A stretch of DNA of 64,000 bases from Enterovibrio baiacu (GTDB lineage: Bacteria; Pseudomonadota; Gammaproteobacteria; Enterobacterales; Vibrionaceae). The notes under the pieces were generated by a model. It was given only the letters and a program-made list of their open reading frames with translations, had not been told where the DNA came from and did no database searches. Below, one piece after another: positions 27,650 to 36,979 of the stretch (position 1 is the first letter of the stretch; every line of letters starts with the position of its first letter). Where the stretch lies: assembly GCF_004120195.1 (NCBI RefSeq), contig NZ_SCHN01000008.1, positions 401,810 to 465,809 of the forward strand. Reading direction: 5' to 3'. A program made the position numbers and the translations under genes.

Positions 27650-28477
27650 ATGATAAAAAAATGTCTATTCCCCGCAGCTGGCTATGGGACACGCTTTTTA
27701 CCCGCAACTAAATCCATGCCGAAAGAAATGATGCCTATCGTTAACAAGCCTTTGATTGAATACGGCGTTGATGAAGCGATTCAAGCGGGCATGACGGACA
27801 TGTGTATTGTCACTGGCCGTGGAAAACATTCCTTGATGGATCACTTCGATAAGAACTACGAATTGGAACATCAAATTTCAGGTACTGCCAAAGAAGCTTT
27901 ACTGAACGATATTCGTAACGTGATCGATTCTGCGACCTTCACCTATATTCGTCAGCACGAAATGAAAGGCCTTGGTCATGCCATTTTGACCGGTCGCGCA
28001 CTGGTGGGTGATGAACCGTTCGCGGTTGTGTTGGCTGATGACCTGTGCATTAACCAAGAGCAAGGCGTGTTGGCACAAATGGCGGCGCTGTATAAGCAAT
28101 TCCGTTGTTCGATCGTCGCGGTGGAAGAAGTGCCTGCCGATGAAACCCATAAGTATGGTGTGATTGCGGGTGAGCCGTTAACGGATAACCTGATGCGCGT
28201 AACTGACATGGTTGAAAAACCAGAACAGGGCACAGCACCAAGTAACCTTGCGATTATTGGCCGTTACATCTTAACGCCAGATATTTTCGACATTATTGAA
28301 AATACCCCACCAGGCAAAGGCGGGGAAATCCAGATCACGGATGCGCTACTACAACAAGCGAAGAGCGGTTGTGTGTTGGCGTATAAGTTTGACGGTAAGC
28401 GTTTTGACTGCGGCAGCGTTGAAGGGTTTATTGAAGCGACGAATTATTGTTTTGAAAATCTCTATCAGCGTAGCTGA
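27650..28477 (+). CDS. galU: UTP-glucose-1-phosphate uridylyltransferase
   Basis: A 275-aa enzyme making UDP-glucose from glucose-1-P and UTP. It has the N-terminal signature PAAGYGTRFLPATKSMPKEM, then DEAIQAGM, VLADDLC, and a C-terminal GKRFDCGSVEGFIEATN. UDP-glucose is the substrate of ugd (just upstream) and of galE (at 54691). The gene is isolated by tandem repeats on both sides, so its expression level may depend on those spacers. Confidence 0.94.
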   Translation: MIKKCLFPAAGYGTRFLPATKSMPKEMMPIVNKPLIEYGVDEAIQAGMTDMCIVTGRGKHSLMDHFDKNYELEHQISGTAKEALLNDIRNVIDSATFTYIRQHEMKGLGHAILTGRALVGDEPFAVVLADDLCINQEQGVLAQMAALYKQFRCSIVAVEEVPADETHKYGVIAGEPLTDNLMRVTDMVEKPEQGTAPSNLAIIGRYILTPDIFDIIENTPPGKGGEIQITDALLQQAKSGCVLAYKFDGKRFDCGSVEGFIEATNYCFENLYQRS

Positions 28478-28478
28478 T

Positions 28479-28680
<202 letters not shown>

Positions 28681-28756
28681 CACCCCTATTTCCCAATTCC
28701 GCCACCCCTCATCCTCCGAGGCTTGGCTACACTCCATAACTAAAAATTAAATCCTT

Positions 28757-29833
28757 ATGTCATTGGCTATCTTAACGACGTTTTTGTTGTCTTTTGTGCT
28801 GCTTTTCGTTCTGCGAAAGGTGGCGAAAAAAATTGGTCTTGTTGATAAACCTAACGAGCGCAAACACCATAAAGGTGCGGTGCCGCTTGTGGGTGGTGTT
28901 TCTATTTACTTAGCTGTGCTGATTGCGTCGCTGATTTACACCGAAAGAACCCCCGACGATTTGTTGTATCTCTTTTGTGGGGCGGTGTTGATTGTAATTG
29001 GCGTGTTGGACGACAAATTCGATATCAGCTTTAAAGTGCGTTTGTTTGTGCAAGCGGGCATTTCACTGGCGATGATCTTCGCCGCGAATTTGAGCCTTGA
29101 AAGTTTAGGCAGCATTGCGGGTAACGTGCCGCTGTTCTTGCCTAATTGGGTGAGCTATGCGGTGACCATCATTGCTGTTATCGGTGCGATCAATGCCTTT
29201 AACATGGTAGATGGCATTGATGGTTTGCTCGGTGGCCTTGCTTCCGTGTCGTTTGGTGCGCTTGCGATTGTGTTTTGGTGGGGCGGACAGAATGTGTTGG
29301 CCGCCAACTGTGTGATGCTGATTGCTGCATTGGTGCCTTACATCATGCTTAACCTTGGCATTCCATTGGGGCAGCGCTTTAAAATCTTCATGGGCGACGC
29401 GGGCAGCATGTTGATTGGCTTCTCGGTGGTGTGGTTCTTGATCCGCGCGTCACAAGCAGACCATTCAGACACCATTCGCCCTGTCACTGCATTGTGGTTT
29501 ATTGCGCTGCCACTCATGGACATGGCAACCATCATGACGCGCCGTATCCGCAAGGGGCATTCGCCGTTTAAACCAGACCGCGAGCACTTGCACCACATCT
29601 GTCAGCGCATTGGCTTTTCATCTCGCATGACCTTAGTGGTGATTTGTTCTCTTGCAGCAAGTTTCGCGGCGATTGGTATTCTCGGTGAAGTGCATGAAGT
29701 GAATGAAACCCTGATGTTTGTTGGCTTCATTGCCTTGTTTGCGTTGTACTTCGCGACGATTAGCCACATTTTCCGCATCACGGCGAAGATTCGCCAGTGG
29801 TTGGGGAAGGAGCCGTTGACGGAAGTGGTTTAA
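28757..29833 (+). CDS. wecA: WecA-type undecaprenyl-P sugar-1-P transferase (copy 1)
   Basis: A 358-aa integral membrane enzyme (about 10 helices) of the MraY/WecA family. The key cytoplasmic loops are visible: LDDKFDIS with the DD pair, NAFNMVDGIDGL, FMGDAGSMLIGF, and the His-rich PDREHLHHICQ near residue 275. It probably transfers GlcNAc-1-P from UDP-GlcNAc to undecaprenyl phosphate and so starts each repeat unit. A second copy is at 57663-58745. A strong terminator lies about 200 bases downstream. Confidence 0.9.
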   Translation: MSLAILTTFLLSFVLLFVLRKVAKKIGLVDKPNERKHHKGAVPLVGGVSIYLAVLIASLIYTERTPDDLLYLFCGAVLIVIGVLDDKFDISFKVRLFVQAGISLAMIFAANLSLESLGSIAGNVPLFLPNWVSYAVTIIAVIGAINAFNMVDGIDGLLGGLASVSFGALAIVFWWGGQNVLAANCVMLIAALVPYIMLNLGIPLGQRFKIFMGDAGSMLIGFSVVWFLIRASQADHSDTIRPVTALWFIALPLMDMATIMTRRIRKGHSPFKPDREHLHHICQRIGFSSRMTLVVICSLAASFAAIGILGEVHEVNETLMFVGFIALFALYFATISHIFRITAKIRQWLGKEPLTEVV

Positions 29834-29990
29834 GAGCGGGACCGAGGAAGAGCGAGGAGCGGACCTAGGACCTGGGAAGAGCGTTAAGAGCAGAAAGTGC
29901 AGGGGCGAGATACGAGAAAGAGCAGATAAGAGCAAGTAGCGGACATGCCGCGCTGCTCTTCCCCTTGAAAAGTGGAGGGGGCGAAGAACG
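29834..29990. repeat. Mosaic GA-rich module with palindromic block
   Basis: The sequence carries modules shared with 33418-33700, 36017-36165, 54122-54330 and 55708-55905: gcggacctaggacctggga (29858-29876), a gagatacgagaaagagcag unit, gcggacatgccgcg, and a ccccttgaaaagtggagggg palindrome half. No gene is supported. Confidence 0.7.
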
Positions 29991-30035
29991 CCTTAAGGGA
30001 TGAAAAGCGAGATTTGTAGGGGCTAGCTATAGCAA

Positions 30036-30074
30036 GAAAAGCGACGACGCTGTTGAGGCTCGTCGCTTTTTTTA
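30036..30074. terminator. Bidirectional intrinsic terminator
   Basis: A stem of aaaagcgacga (30037-30047) and tcgtcgctttt (30060-30070) is flanked by A and T runs on both sides. It lies between the converging wecA and JAMM-protein genes and can end transcription from either. Confidence 0.88.
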
Positions 30075-30092
30075 TGCGTGTTAATCTGCTGT

Positions 30093-30752
30093 TTACCAAA
30101 AACGATTTTGTAGTGATGGTATTTCAAGGTTCATATCATCACTAAAGGTTGCACAATCATTCTCCATTTTTGAAGCATATGTGCGAAGCCACAACTTACG
30201 ATTTTCTGCAGACAGGACATACCCTTTCAGTTCTTCTCGGCCTTTTAGCCTATCTGGGTAGGCCCAGCCTTTCTTTTCTAGCTTGGTAATTGTTATTACT
30301 AGGTGCGAAAGTAACGGTTGTTCTGGCGCAATAATGCTGTGTAAGTAAGGCCAGAATATCTCATCACTGTTATCACCTTTTGATGCTCTCCAACCTTTTA
30401 CATCGTTCACTTCTGACAAGTCTTGGTATGGGTGAGAGTGGAATGTACCGACCAATTCGATATTCGGCCAATACTTAGCAAAAAATGCTTTTTTCGCAAT
30501 GATGGAATTAAACTGTGGCTCAACCCAGTCCTGATGTCTGAGGGCGGAGGTTTCCACCGTTGCCATCGTCGCGATGACTCTTGCTGGTTGCTCGCCTTTG
30601 GCTGGTATTGTATAGCCCCAAAGCAGACCAAAGGTTTCTAGTTGGCTATTCGCTTTTCCTTTTTTATGTGCGCGGTGGTCAAATTCATAGGCTTCAATGG
30701 CTGTAGTGAAAAGCTGAGGAACGATGTGATCCTCAATATGGGTAATGTTCAT
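30093..30752 (-). CDS. JAMM/MPN-fold putative metalloprotease
   Basis: A 219-aa protein with the elements of a JAMM (Mov34/PAD-1) zinc site: a glutamate in LETFGLLWG (E39), H-S-H-P at residues 105-108 after the strand IELVGTF, and S-x-x-D at 124-127 (SKGD). The spacing between HSHP and SxxD is longer than in most family members. No ubiquitin-like or E1/E2-like neighbours are seen. Its substrate is unknown; bacterial relatives cut after carrier-like proteins or peptides. It is a single-gene unit. Confidence 0.65.
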   Translation of the reverse strand: MNITHIEDHIVPQLFTTAIEAYEFDHRAHKKGKANSQLETFGLLWGYTIPAKGEQPARVIATMATVETSALRHQDWVEPQFNSIIAKKAFFAKYWPNIELVGTFHSHPYQDLSEVNDVKGWRASKGDNSDEIFWPYLHSIIAPEQPLLSHLVITITKLEKKGWAYPDRLKGREELKGYVLSAENRKLWLRTYASKMENDCATFSDDMNLEIPSLQNRFW

Positions 30753-30859
30753 CTGTTGTTCTCTTTTATTCCTGAGGTGAATCGGCTGAAATGGGTATGT
30801 ATTGATATTGAGAGAAAGGCCCTAGCAAACGCTTGAGCCTTTATTTTTAAATCAGCAAC

Positions 30860-33331
30860 TTAATTTGTGGGCGCGTTTTTATAAACCGTCACATCAAAAT
30901 CAATGCTGATTAAATCCAGATCCCCATCGTTATCTAAATCGGCTAACAATGCCTGACCACCTCCACCGTCGATATTCTTTTCGTTGAACGTAAGATTGAT
31001 GTCGTTCGTGTAACTGTTGAATTTCAAGCTGCTTGAGTTTGTGCCTTCATTCGGCACAGCGACACTCATGACAACATCAGCAAGGCCATCGTTATTAATA
31101 TCACCAATTGCTGGGAGCTCTCGGCTTGTATCGTACGCTGAAATGTGTGAGCTGAAGGTGAATTGACCCATTCCATTGTTCAGGTAAACAGAAGTGAGGT
31201 TTTCCCAACTTGTCGTGACCAGCAGATCGAGGTCGCCGTCATTGTCAAAATCAGTCAGCTGTTGCGTTTTTATATTGGCGGCATCGTGAAGGGACAATGA
31301 GAGTGGCGTAAATCCTCCTTGCTGGTTGTTGATCAATACCTCACGAGTAATGATGTCAGGGTAACCATCATTGTTTACATCACCAACAGCAAACTCTCTG
31401 TCTGTTGAAACATAGTGCGTTGATTTAAGCGTGAAATGGTGTTGGGTGTCTTGCGTGTAGATGCCGACATTTGAGCGACCAATGGCAGCCACAAGTTCTA
31501 ACGTGCCATCTTTGTCCATATCTGATAAAAATGCGGTTGGGGTAGAGCTTGCGCCTTGTTTTTCATCATTAATGGTTTGATGGAGAGTGAAAGTGCGCAG
31601 CCCTTCATTGTGATAAATCATATGGGCAGGATTGGCTTCGCGGCTTAGATGACCCATTACCACGAGATCTTGTTTACCATCCCCATCAAAATCTCCAATA
31701 GTGACACTTGCTGCCTCTTTAGGGAGTGGCAACTCTGTTATTTCTTTGAATTTCCCCGTTCCATCTCCGAAATACAAATCTACGGTTTTATCGCGCGTAG
31801 CAACCACTAGGTCGATGTGGCCATCACCGTCAATATCACCTGTGTCACCACGCGAATTCCAATTGTCTGTGTCATACGTTGCTACTTTGATGAAATTCCC
31901 GGTGCCAATGCTCGCATCTTTTCCGAGTATGAGTTGTGCATTTTCCACATCCAACGGTTGTAAACGAATGTCTTCGCGTGCGACGTTCATCCCCTGTTTT
32001 ATTTCAACCTGATACTCACCCGCTACTAGGTGCGTTTTGAACGTGCCTGCCCCGATCTCTGAACCGGTGACACCGACTTTTTCGCCGTTTAGGAATACAT
32101 CTGCGCCTTCTGCTGGCGTCCAGTTTTCGTTAACGGCATTGATGCGAAGCGTGCCGAGGATACGGTTGGTGATGATGCTTTCACGCTTCAACTCCAGTTT
32201 GCAGCCGAGGGTTTGGTTAGCTTCTACCGTGACTGTGGTATTACAGCGTGTGAAAGGCGTCAGGTCTGCCAAGTCTTGTGACGCATTGGTGTTGTAGAAC
32301 TCTAGGTGAACGCCAAGGTTTTTCGCGCCGCCAGTCTCTAACATCTCTTCTGCGATGTGGGTGCCGTTCACATCGAGGATCTCGAGCACGTGTTCTTGCG
32401 GTGCTATGCCCTGTGCGGTGATGCTGGCTTTCAGCGTGAGGTTTTCAACGCCGCCCACTTCTTCAATCACGACATCAGGGATCGTGAAGGCAATCGTGCC
32501 ACGGTCTTTGATTTCTGCTACTTCAAAAATCACATCTGCTTGCAGCGGGATAATGTCTGTTTGCGCATCTTCGCCTTCAACAAAGTTTACTGTCGTATCA
32601 TCTTCGTTCTTACCCACCATCAAATCACCGTCATAAAGACGCAGCGAGAGGGTGTATTCGCCTGGCTCGACGTTCATGGTGATTTCCGCAAGGCCAGTCT
32701 CTTTGTTGATTTCAAAGACTTGCTCGTCGTTGCCATTCACGGAAAGGCCAAACTGCGGCTTATTCAATGCGGCAAGTTCTTCTGCTTGCCATTGGAACGC
32801 GAGCTTTGACACATAAGCAATGTCATCAAAATCGGTGATGGTGTCGCCAAGGTTTGGTTCGACAATGAATTTAATCGCTGGCTGTTCACCTTCCACCACA
32901 TCAACCGCAAGCGCATTGGCGAGATATTGCTTTGGATTTGCGCCTTCGGTGGTTAATAGCAGGGCGAAATCATATGTGCCGGGTTTGAGGGTGAGCGCAC
33001 GGTGTGAGGTGGTGGTGACATTGCCCTCTGCATCAACCGTTTGTGTTACCGGCCAATCAAACACGTTTTCTTCACCGGAGGCTACGTTAGTGACTTCCAG
33101 TTTGCCGAGGTAGCGAACCTGCGAGGTTTGTTCTGCGAGGGTGCTGGCTTGTTGCTCAAGGGCATAAGCCGATGCTTCTGCTTTTTTACTCGGCAGGGTC
33201 TGGATGTATCGCGCCGAGAAGGTGGTTTGCACATCTAACGGAGTGGCGCTGTCTGCGGTTTGATTGTCGTCGCTGCCACAACCTGAAAGTAGAGCGCTTG
33301 CTACCAGCGCACTGAGAATGGTTTTTTTCAT
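30860..33331 (-). CDS. Large FG-GAP/VCBS-repeat lipoprotein
   Basis: An 823-aa lipoprotein with lipobox L-L-S-G-C at residues 14-18. The N-terminal half contains Ig-like or carboxypeptidase-regulatory-like domains (for example LTLKPGTYDFALLL and VEPGEYTLSLRLYDG). The C-terminal half has seven FG-GAP/VCBS-type repeats, each with a calcium-binding D-x-D-x-D-G loop (GDIDGDGHIDL, GDFDGDGKQDL, SDMDKDGTLEL, GDVNNDGYPDI, TDFDNDGDLDL, GDINNDGLADV, ADLDNDGDLDL). They probably form a beta-propeller. It is likely a surface or periplasmic binding protein. No clear operon partner is seen. Confidence 0.8.
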   Translation of the reverse strand: MKKTILSALVASALLSGCGSDDNQTADSATPLDVQTTFSARYIQTLPSKKAEASAYALEQQASTLAEQTSQVRYLGKLEVTNVASGEENVFDWPVTQTVDAEGNVTTTSHRALTLKPGTYDFALLLTTEGANPKQYLANALAVDVVEGEQPAIKFIVEPNLGDTITDFDDIAYVSKLAFQWQAEELAALNKPQFGLSVNGNDEQVFEINKETGLAEITMNVEPGEYTLSLRLYDGDLMVGKNEDDTTVNFVEGEDAQTDIIPLQADVIFEVAEIKDRGTIAFTIPDVVIEEVGGVENLTLKASITAQGIAPQEHVLEILDVNGTHIAEEMLETGGAKNLGVHLEFYNTNASQDLADLTPFTRCNTTVTVEANQTLGCKLELKRESIITNRILGTLRINAVNENWTPAEGADVFLNGEKVGVTGSEIGAGTFKTHLVAGEYQVEIKQGMNVAREDIRLQPLDVENAQLILGKDASIGTGNFIKVATYDTDNWNSRGDTGDIDGDGHIDLVVATRDKTVDLYFGDGTGKFKEITELPLPKEAASVTIGDFDGDGKQDLVVMGHLSREANPAHMIYHNEGLRTFTLHQTINDEKQGASSTPTAFLSDMDKDGTLELVAAIGRSNVGIYTQDTQHHFTLKSTHYVSTDREFAVGDVNNDGYPDIITREVLINNQQGGFTPLSLSLHDAANIKTQQLTDFDNDGDLDLLVTTSWENLTSVYLNNGMGQFTFSSHISAYDTSRELPAIGDINNDGLADVVMSVAVPNEGTNSSSLKFNSYTNDINLTFNEKNIDGGGGQALLADLDNDGDLDLISIDFDVTVYKNAPTN

Positions 33332-33417
33332 AAATACGGCTTGTCCATGTTTCTGGATTAATTTTATGGAAGCAGCATCATATATTATTTATCTCTTTGA
33401 ATAAAAAGAGAAAAAAC

Positions 33418-33700
33418 TCTCAGAGTGAGAGCGGGGAGAGCGAGGGGCGGTCCTAGGACCTTGGGAGAGCGGGAAGAGCAGAAAGGGCAGAGGCGAGATA
33501 AGAGAAAGAGCAGAAAAAAGCAGACATGGTGGAGCGGACGTGCCGTGTTTTTGCTTTTTTGCTCCTCCCACTTTTCAAGGGGGAGGCTGGGAGGGGGTTA
33601 CTGCTCGGTGCTGGATGTTTGTATTGGATATCTGTTTCATCATCCCTGACGCTTAACCTCTCCCTAACCCTCCCCTTGAAAAGTGGAGGGGACAAAGAGC
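33418..33700. repeat. Mosaic module plus inverted copy of the composite palindromic element
   Basis: The left part has the mosaic units gcggtcctaggaccttggg, gagataagagaaagagcag and gcagacatggtggagcggacgtg. The right part (about 33557-33695) is an inverted, diverged copy of the composite element at 152-289: gctcctcccacttttcaagg at one end and ccttgaaaagtggaggggac at the other. Open frames here on both strands are repeat artefacts. Confidence 0.8.
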
Positions 33701-33778
33701 GTTAAGAGCAGGAAGAACATGGAGAGCGGAGCTAGGGAACTCTATTCAGGTTATGCAAATTATTCTGATTGATAATGG

Positions 33779-33808
33779 AAAGGCGATGGGTGACCATCGC
33801 CTTTTTTG
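33779..33808 (-). terminator. Intrinsic terminator of the 33.8-35.9 kb operon
   Basis: The stem aaaggcgatgg (33779-33789) pairs with ccatcgccttt (33794-33804), with A/T runs on both sides. It lies just beyond the stop at 33813 of the minus-strand lipase-like gene. Confidence 0.82.
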
Positions 33809-33812
33809 TTTG

Positions 33813-35300
33813 TTAGTGCAGCAGACAAACGCTATCAAACGTTTCAGCGGCTAAGACGTAGTTACCGGAGAGGTTGAGCCTTTTTAATGCGTTTTTTTCA
33901 TCTTCGCTGTAGTGTTCTTGTGAGGCGATAAGCTCGATGAAGTTGCCAAATCCTGCGCATGATATGAGGGAGTTAGCTTTGGCTGGGCTTATATCATGAT
34001 CAAATTCTAACCAGGTGTCATCGAACCTATCCACGACTTTGATTGACTTGGTGATGTCTAGCGGCCCTTTGAGCTGTTTTGGGTTGGCAAAATCACCAAA
34101 CAAGAATGAACCGACTTCATCAATGTCTTTACATGTTTCAATAGTGACGTCGTGTTTGGTCGCGGATTTTTTGTTTTTGAACATGAGGGGTTTGACGCCA
34201 CTGGCAGGGTCTAGCTTGCTGTTATAGCCTGTTCCGCCTCCCGAGGTAACGTATTCAAAGCAACTGTAACCATTCACCCATTCATCGCAATAGTCTCTGT
34301 CTTTTTTGTTGTCGACAAAATCATATTCGGGCGTTTTATGTTGTTGTAAAAAGTTCTGTGAGTACTGGTAAGTGATTTTGTACAAATGATCTTCAAGCTC
34401 GGGTTTTGCCACACGCGCAAAAGCCGTGTTAATCTGATTTCGGATCATAGAGCGGGTGCCTGAATCGGTTAAGTAACTCTCGACAAGCATGTGCCCTGAA
34501 GGATCGCCACTAGATAGAGGAACAAGCGAATTTGGCGGTGCAACTGAACCAGGGCCTGTAAATTGCAGCCCATTGATCACAATGTCACTGCTGGAGAGCA
34601 CATAGTCACCGTTCAGTGTGGGAGACGCGGGCGCAATATGAACAACGGCCAAGCTTCCGTTGTCGTAGCCTTCTTGTGCATTCACGTAGTTATATGACTC
34701 GTTTACCCACAGATTCCCTTGTGAGTGAGCAACATAGACGAGCTTTTTGCCTAGCCAGGTTTGCGAGTCATTGATTAGGTTATGCGTTGTTCGCACTTCT
34801 GCTGTGTTGGCAGAGCCGCCACTCAAGGAGGCGAGAGATTCAAGTAGCGCGGTGATGAGTTCGTTCATGGTGCTATTGACAACAGAGAGTACAAAATCAG
34901 CGAAAGACGGGATGATTGAAATGATACGTTGGATCATCGAACTGTTACTTCGACCGCTGATGATATCCCAAAACGCTTCCCATCGATCGCCCGCGATATC
35001 GCCTAATTCGTTAGTCCGTTGATCGAAGGTTTCAGCGAGATCGCCAAGTACATATATTGCGCCCTCGTCTATCCTTGAGTCGTTATAAAACAACTGGTAT
35101 TCGACGTCTTCACCGTTGTAGCTATTAATCCCTATGGTGCTTTTTAACTCAAAGAGTCCATCTTGTGCTTGTGATTCGGTATTTGCCACACCATTGAAAA
35201 ATCCGACCACATACCCTTCAACCTTACATTCATCTTGGGTGGCTGCTGTTGTGAAACAAGGCAGAATGAGCAAAGCAACCGAGAACAATAACTTATTCAC
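33813..35300 (-). CDS. Secreted alpha/beta-hydrolase-like protein, GTG start
   Basis: About 495 aa. The start is taken as the GTG at 35300 because AAAGGAGGAG lies 5-7 bases upstream; the ATG six codons earlier would include this site in the protein. A signal peptide ends near TTAATQ. A hydrophobic stretch (IISIIPSFADFVLSVV) follows. The motif KLVYVAHSQGNLWVNE near residue 190 looks like a nucleophile elbow (H-S-Q-G) of lipase-like hydrolases, and GHMLVESYL offers a possible catalytic His. No close family is recognised. It overlaps the upstream lipoprotein gene by 8 bases. Confidence 0.65.
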   Translation of the reverse strand: MNKLLFSVALLILPCFTTAATQDECKVEGYVVGFFNGVANTESQAQDGLFELKSTIGINSYNGEDVEYQLFYNDSRIDEGAIYVLGDLAETFDQRTNELGDIAGDRWEAFWDIISGRSNSSMIQRIISIIPSFADFVLSVVNSTMNELITALLESLASLSGGSANTAEVRTTHNLINDSQTWLGKKLVYVAHSQGNLWVNESYNYVNAQEGYDNGSLAVVHIAPASPTLNGDYVLSSSDIVINGLQFTGPGSVAPPNSLVPLSSGDPSGHMLVESYLTDSGTRSMIRNQINTAFARVAKPELEDHLYKITYQYSQNFLQQHKTPEYDFVDNKKDRDYCDEWVNGYSCFEYVTSGGGTGYNSKLDPASGVKPLMFKNKKSATKHDVTIETCKDIDEVGSFLFGDFANPKQLKGPLDITKSIKVVDRFDDTWLEFDHDISPAKANSLISCAGFGNFIELIASQEHYSEDEKNALKRLNLSGNYVLAAETFDSVCLLH

Positions 35301-35898
35301 AGTACTCCTCCTTTGCATCTAACAAGGTTGAAAGGTGGCCGTCGAGTAATCGGTTGTAAGCCAGATAGGCCAGTGTTCGGGATTTCGTATTGTAAGTCAG
35401 TGCTGTCAATGTCTTTGAGGTATTGGTCATATCTCTTACAGCCATACCCACGTATTCCTTGCAGGCAATAACCCTTAAGTACTTATCGCTGATCTCCCAG
35501 GCTTTATCGATGTTCTCATCCGTATTTTCGCTAAAGTCATGGTAGAGATTTTCCTGCTTTTGACGGGCATCTTGCATCAGGGCGTTGCGCACTGGCTCGG
35601 TAACATCTAAGAGGTTGATGAAGGTTTCTATGTCATCGCGAATGCCGTTTTGGTTCTCATCGGTGCCTGTCAACGAATCACTGCGATCGAGCAGGTGGTC
35701 ATATTGACCATAGAGCACGCCAAACTGGGCATCGACCGTTGGCTGATCTTTCAGTTCTTGAACAATTTCTTCGGGAACCTCGATATCGGTAATGGGGGGG
35801 CTATCTGTATTGTTTTCGTCATTCTGCGGCGCGGAGTCTGACAAGTTACAGCCAGATAAGAGAAGGAGAAGGGGCAGATATTTGGTTTTGGTTAGCAT
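35293..35898 (-). CDS. Putative lipoprotein with calcium-loop-like segment
   Basis: A 201-aa lipoprotein with lipobox L-L-S-G-C at residues 13-17, then an acidic Asn/Asp-rich linker, then a domain containing DENQNGIRDDIE near residue 80, which resembles a thrombospondin type-3 or dockerin calcium loop. The remainder is helical with two cysteines (about 147 and 200). It is co-transcribed with the hydrolase-like gene that follows it. A role as chaperone, inhibitor or anchor for that protein is possible but only inferred from coupling. Confidence 0.65.
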   Translation of the reverse strand: MLTKTKYLPLLLLLSGCNLSDSAPQNDENNTDSPPITDIEVPEEIVQELKDQPTVDAQFGVLYGQYDHLLDRSDSLTGTDENQNGIRDDIETFINLLDVTEPVRNALMQDARQKQENLYHDFSENTDENIDKAWEISDKYLRVIACKEYVGMAVRDMTNTSKTLTALTYNTKSRTLAYLAYNRLLDGHLSTLLDAKEEYCE

Positions 35899-36016
35899 AG
35901 ATACTTCCGTGTATACAGCGTGTTGATATGCGCGTAATTGTTTATTTTTATTGGATTTTGTTCTTAGTCGCTAAGTAGGATATGACGTTATTGTTTACAG
36001 GTTTGTCTTAATTTTT

Positions 36017-36165
36017 GTAAGAGCGGGTAAGGGCAGGGACGAGATACGAGAAAGAGCAGATAAAAGCGGGAAGAGCAGGGAAAGCGAAAAGCGGACCTGG
36101 GGTCTGGGAAGAGCTTGAAGAGCAGAGAGGGCAGAGTAGAGGCTGAGCGGATAGGAGCAATTACA
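36017..36165. repeat. Mosaic GA-rich repeat module
   Basis: Contains the shared units gagatacgagaaagagcag and gcggacctggggtctggga (a variant of the cctagg block). It is purely intergenic, between the lipoprotein promoter side and the DUF429 gene end. Confidence 0.65.
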
Positions 36166-36177
36166 GGTTTTTATAAG

Positions 36178-36906
36178 CTAAATGCATAATGTTGTTGGTA
36201 CCCATATGTAGCCACTTTCTCTGTTTCCATATTGAACACCCATTGAGGGGTTTGACGCATATAAGCCTGCAATATAAAGGCACATGATGGCGTCTAATGC
36301 GTCTTCATTTTGTTTAAGTGCTTGCCCTTTGAGTTGTTGTATTTCATCGCGGTTCAAAACGTGGGCATAAGCGGGTGGTACGTCCAGAGCAAGAACCGAG
36401 GAATGTGCGAGCGCTTTGAGTTTGTCAGCAAAATGAACTTGGCCAGTTTTCTTGTCGGCCACGGTGCCTTTCTTGTAGAGAAGCCTTTCTGAGAGCCCAA
36501 AACTTTCTATGATGGCGGGGTGGGGGTAGCACTCTATCTGCCAGCAATCGCGTCCAAGGTGTTCATAACCTGATTGATATAAATGTTGGGATAAGGCAAC
36601 GCTTAGTGCATCTGGGTAAAGTGTTTGATTTGAGGTATGGCAGGATGCTTTTCGTGCGCCGTAAACTTTGCTCAAGGCTTTTTCACATTCACGTTGTCCC
36701 GTTTTATTGGGAATGATAAGCGGTGCATCAATGGCTATCCCTTTGGTGGTGGGGTGCTGCGCGATGAGCGTTTTGATATTGTTTATACCGAGCACGGCGG
36801 GTATGAGGGTGTCGACGGTTAAGCGTTGATGATGCAAGGTGCCGAAGCACAGTGCTGAGGTGTTTTTCTCTCCCTGCCACGCGAGGTCAATGCCAAGTAG
36901 TTTCAC
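36178..36906 (-). CDS. DUF429 family protein
   Basis: A 242-aa protein of the DUF429 family, thought to have an RNase H-like fold. It has an N-terminal GIDLAWQG, a central IAIDAPLIIPN with the second Asp, and a block with SCHTSNQTLYPDALSVAL. It starts with GTG at 36906, with AAGGA 6 bases upstream. Biochemical function is unknown. It closes the left side of the type VI island. A decayed copy of its C-terminal part is present at 47828-47947, which suggests that the island arose by insertion into or duplication of this gene. Confidence 0.8.
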   Translation of the reverse strand: MKLLGIDLAWQGEKNTSALCFGTLHHQRLTVDTLIPAVLGINNIKTLIAQHPTTKGIAIDAPLIIPNKTGQRECEKALSKVYGARKASCHTSNQTLYPDALSVALSQHLYQSGYEHLGRDCWQIECYPHPAIIESFGLSERLLYKKGTVADKKTGQVHFADKLKALAHSSVLALDVPPAYAHVLNRDEIQQLKGQALKQNEDALDAIMCLYIAGLYASNPSMGVQYGNRESGYIWVPTTLCI

Positions 36907-36979
36907 TGTCTATCCTTAGTGTGAACGAACGTCATGTTCGTGGTAAATGCAGACATCGTGAATGCCGCTGAAAAGTGTT

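Noticed and set aside
33389-33695. Several 60-80 codon frames on both strands
   Set aside because: They lie in the mosaic and composite repeats and change with repeat content.
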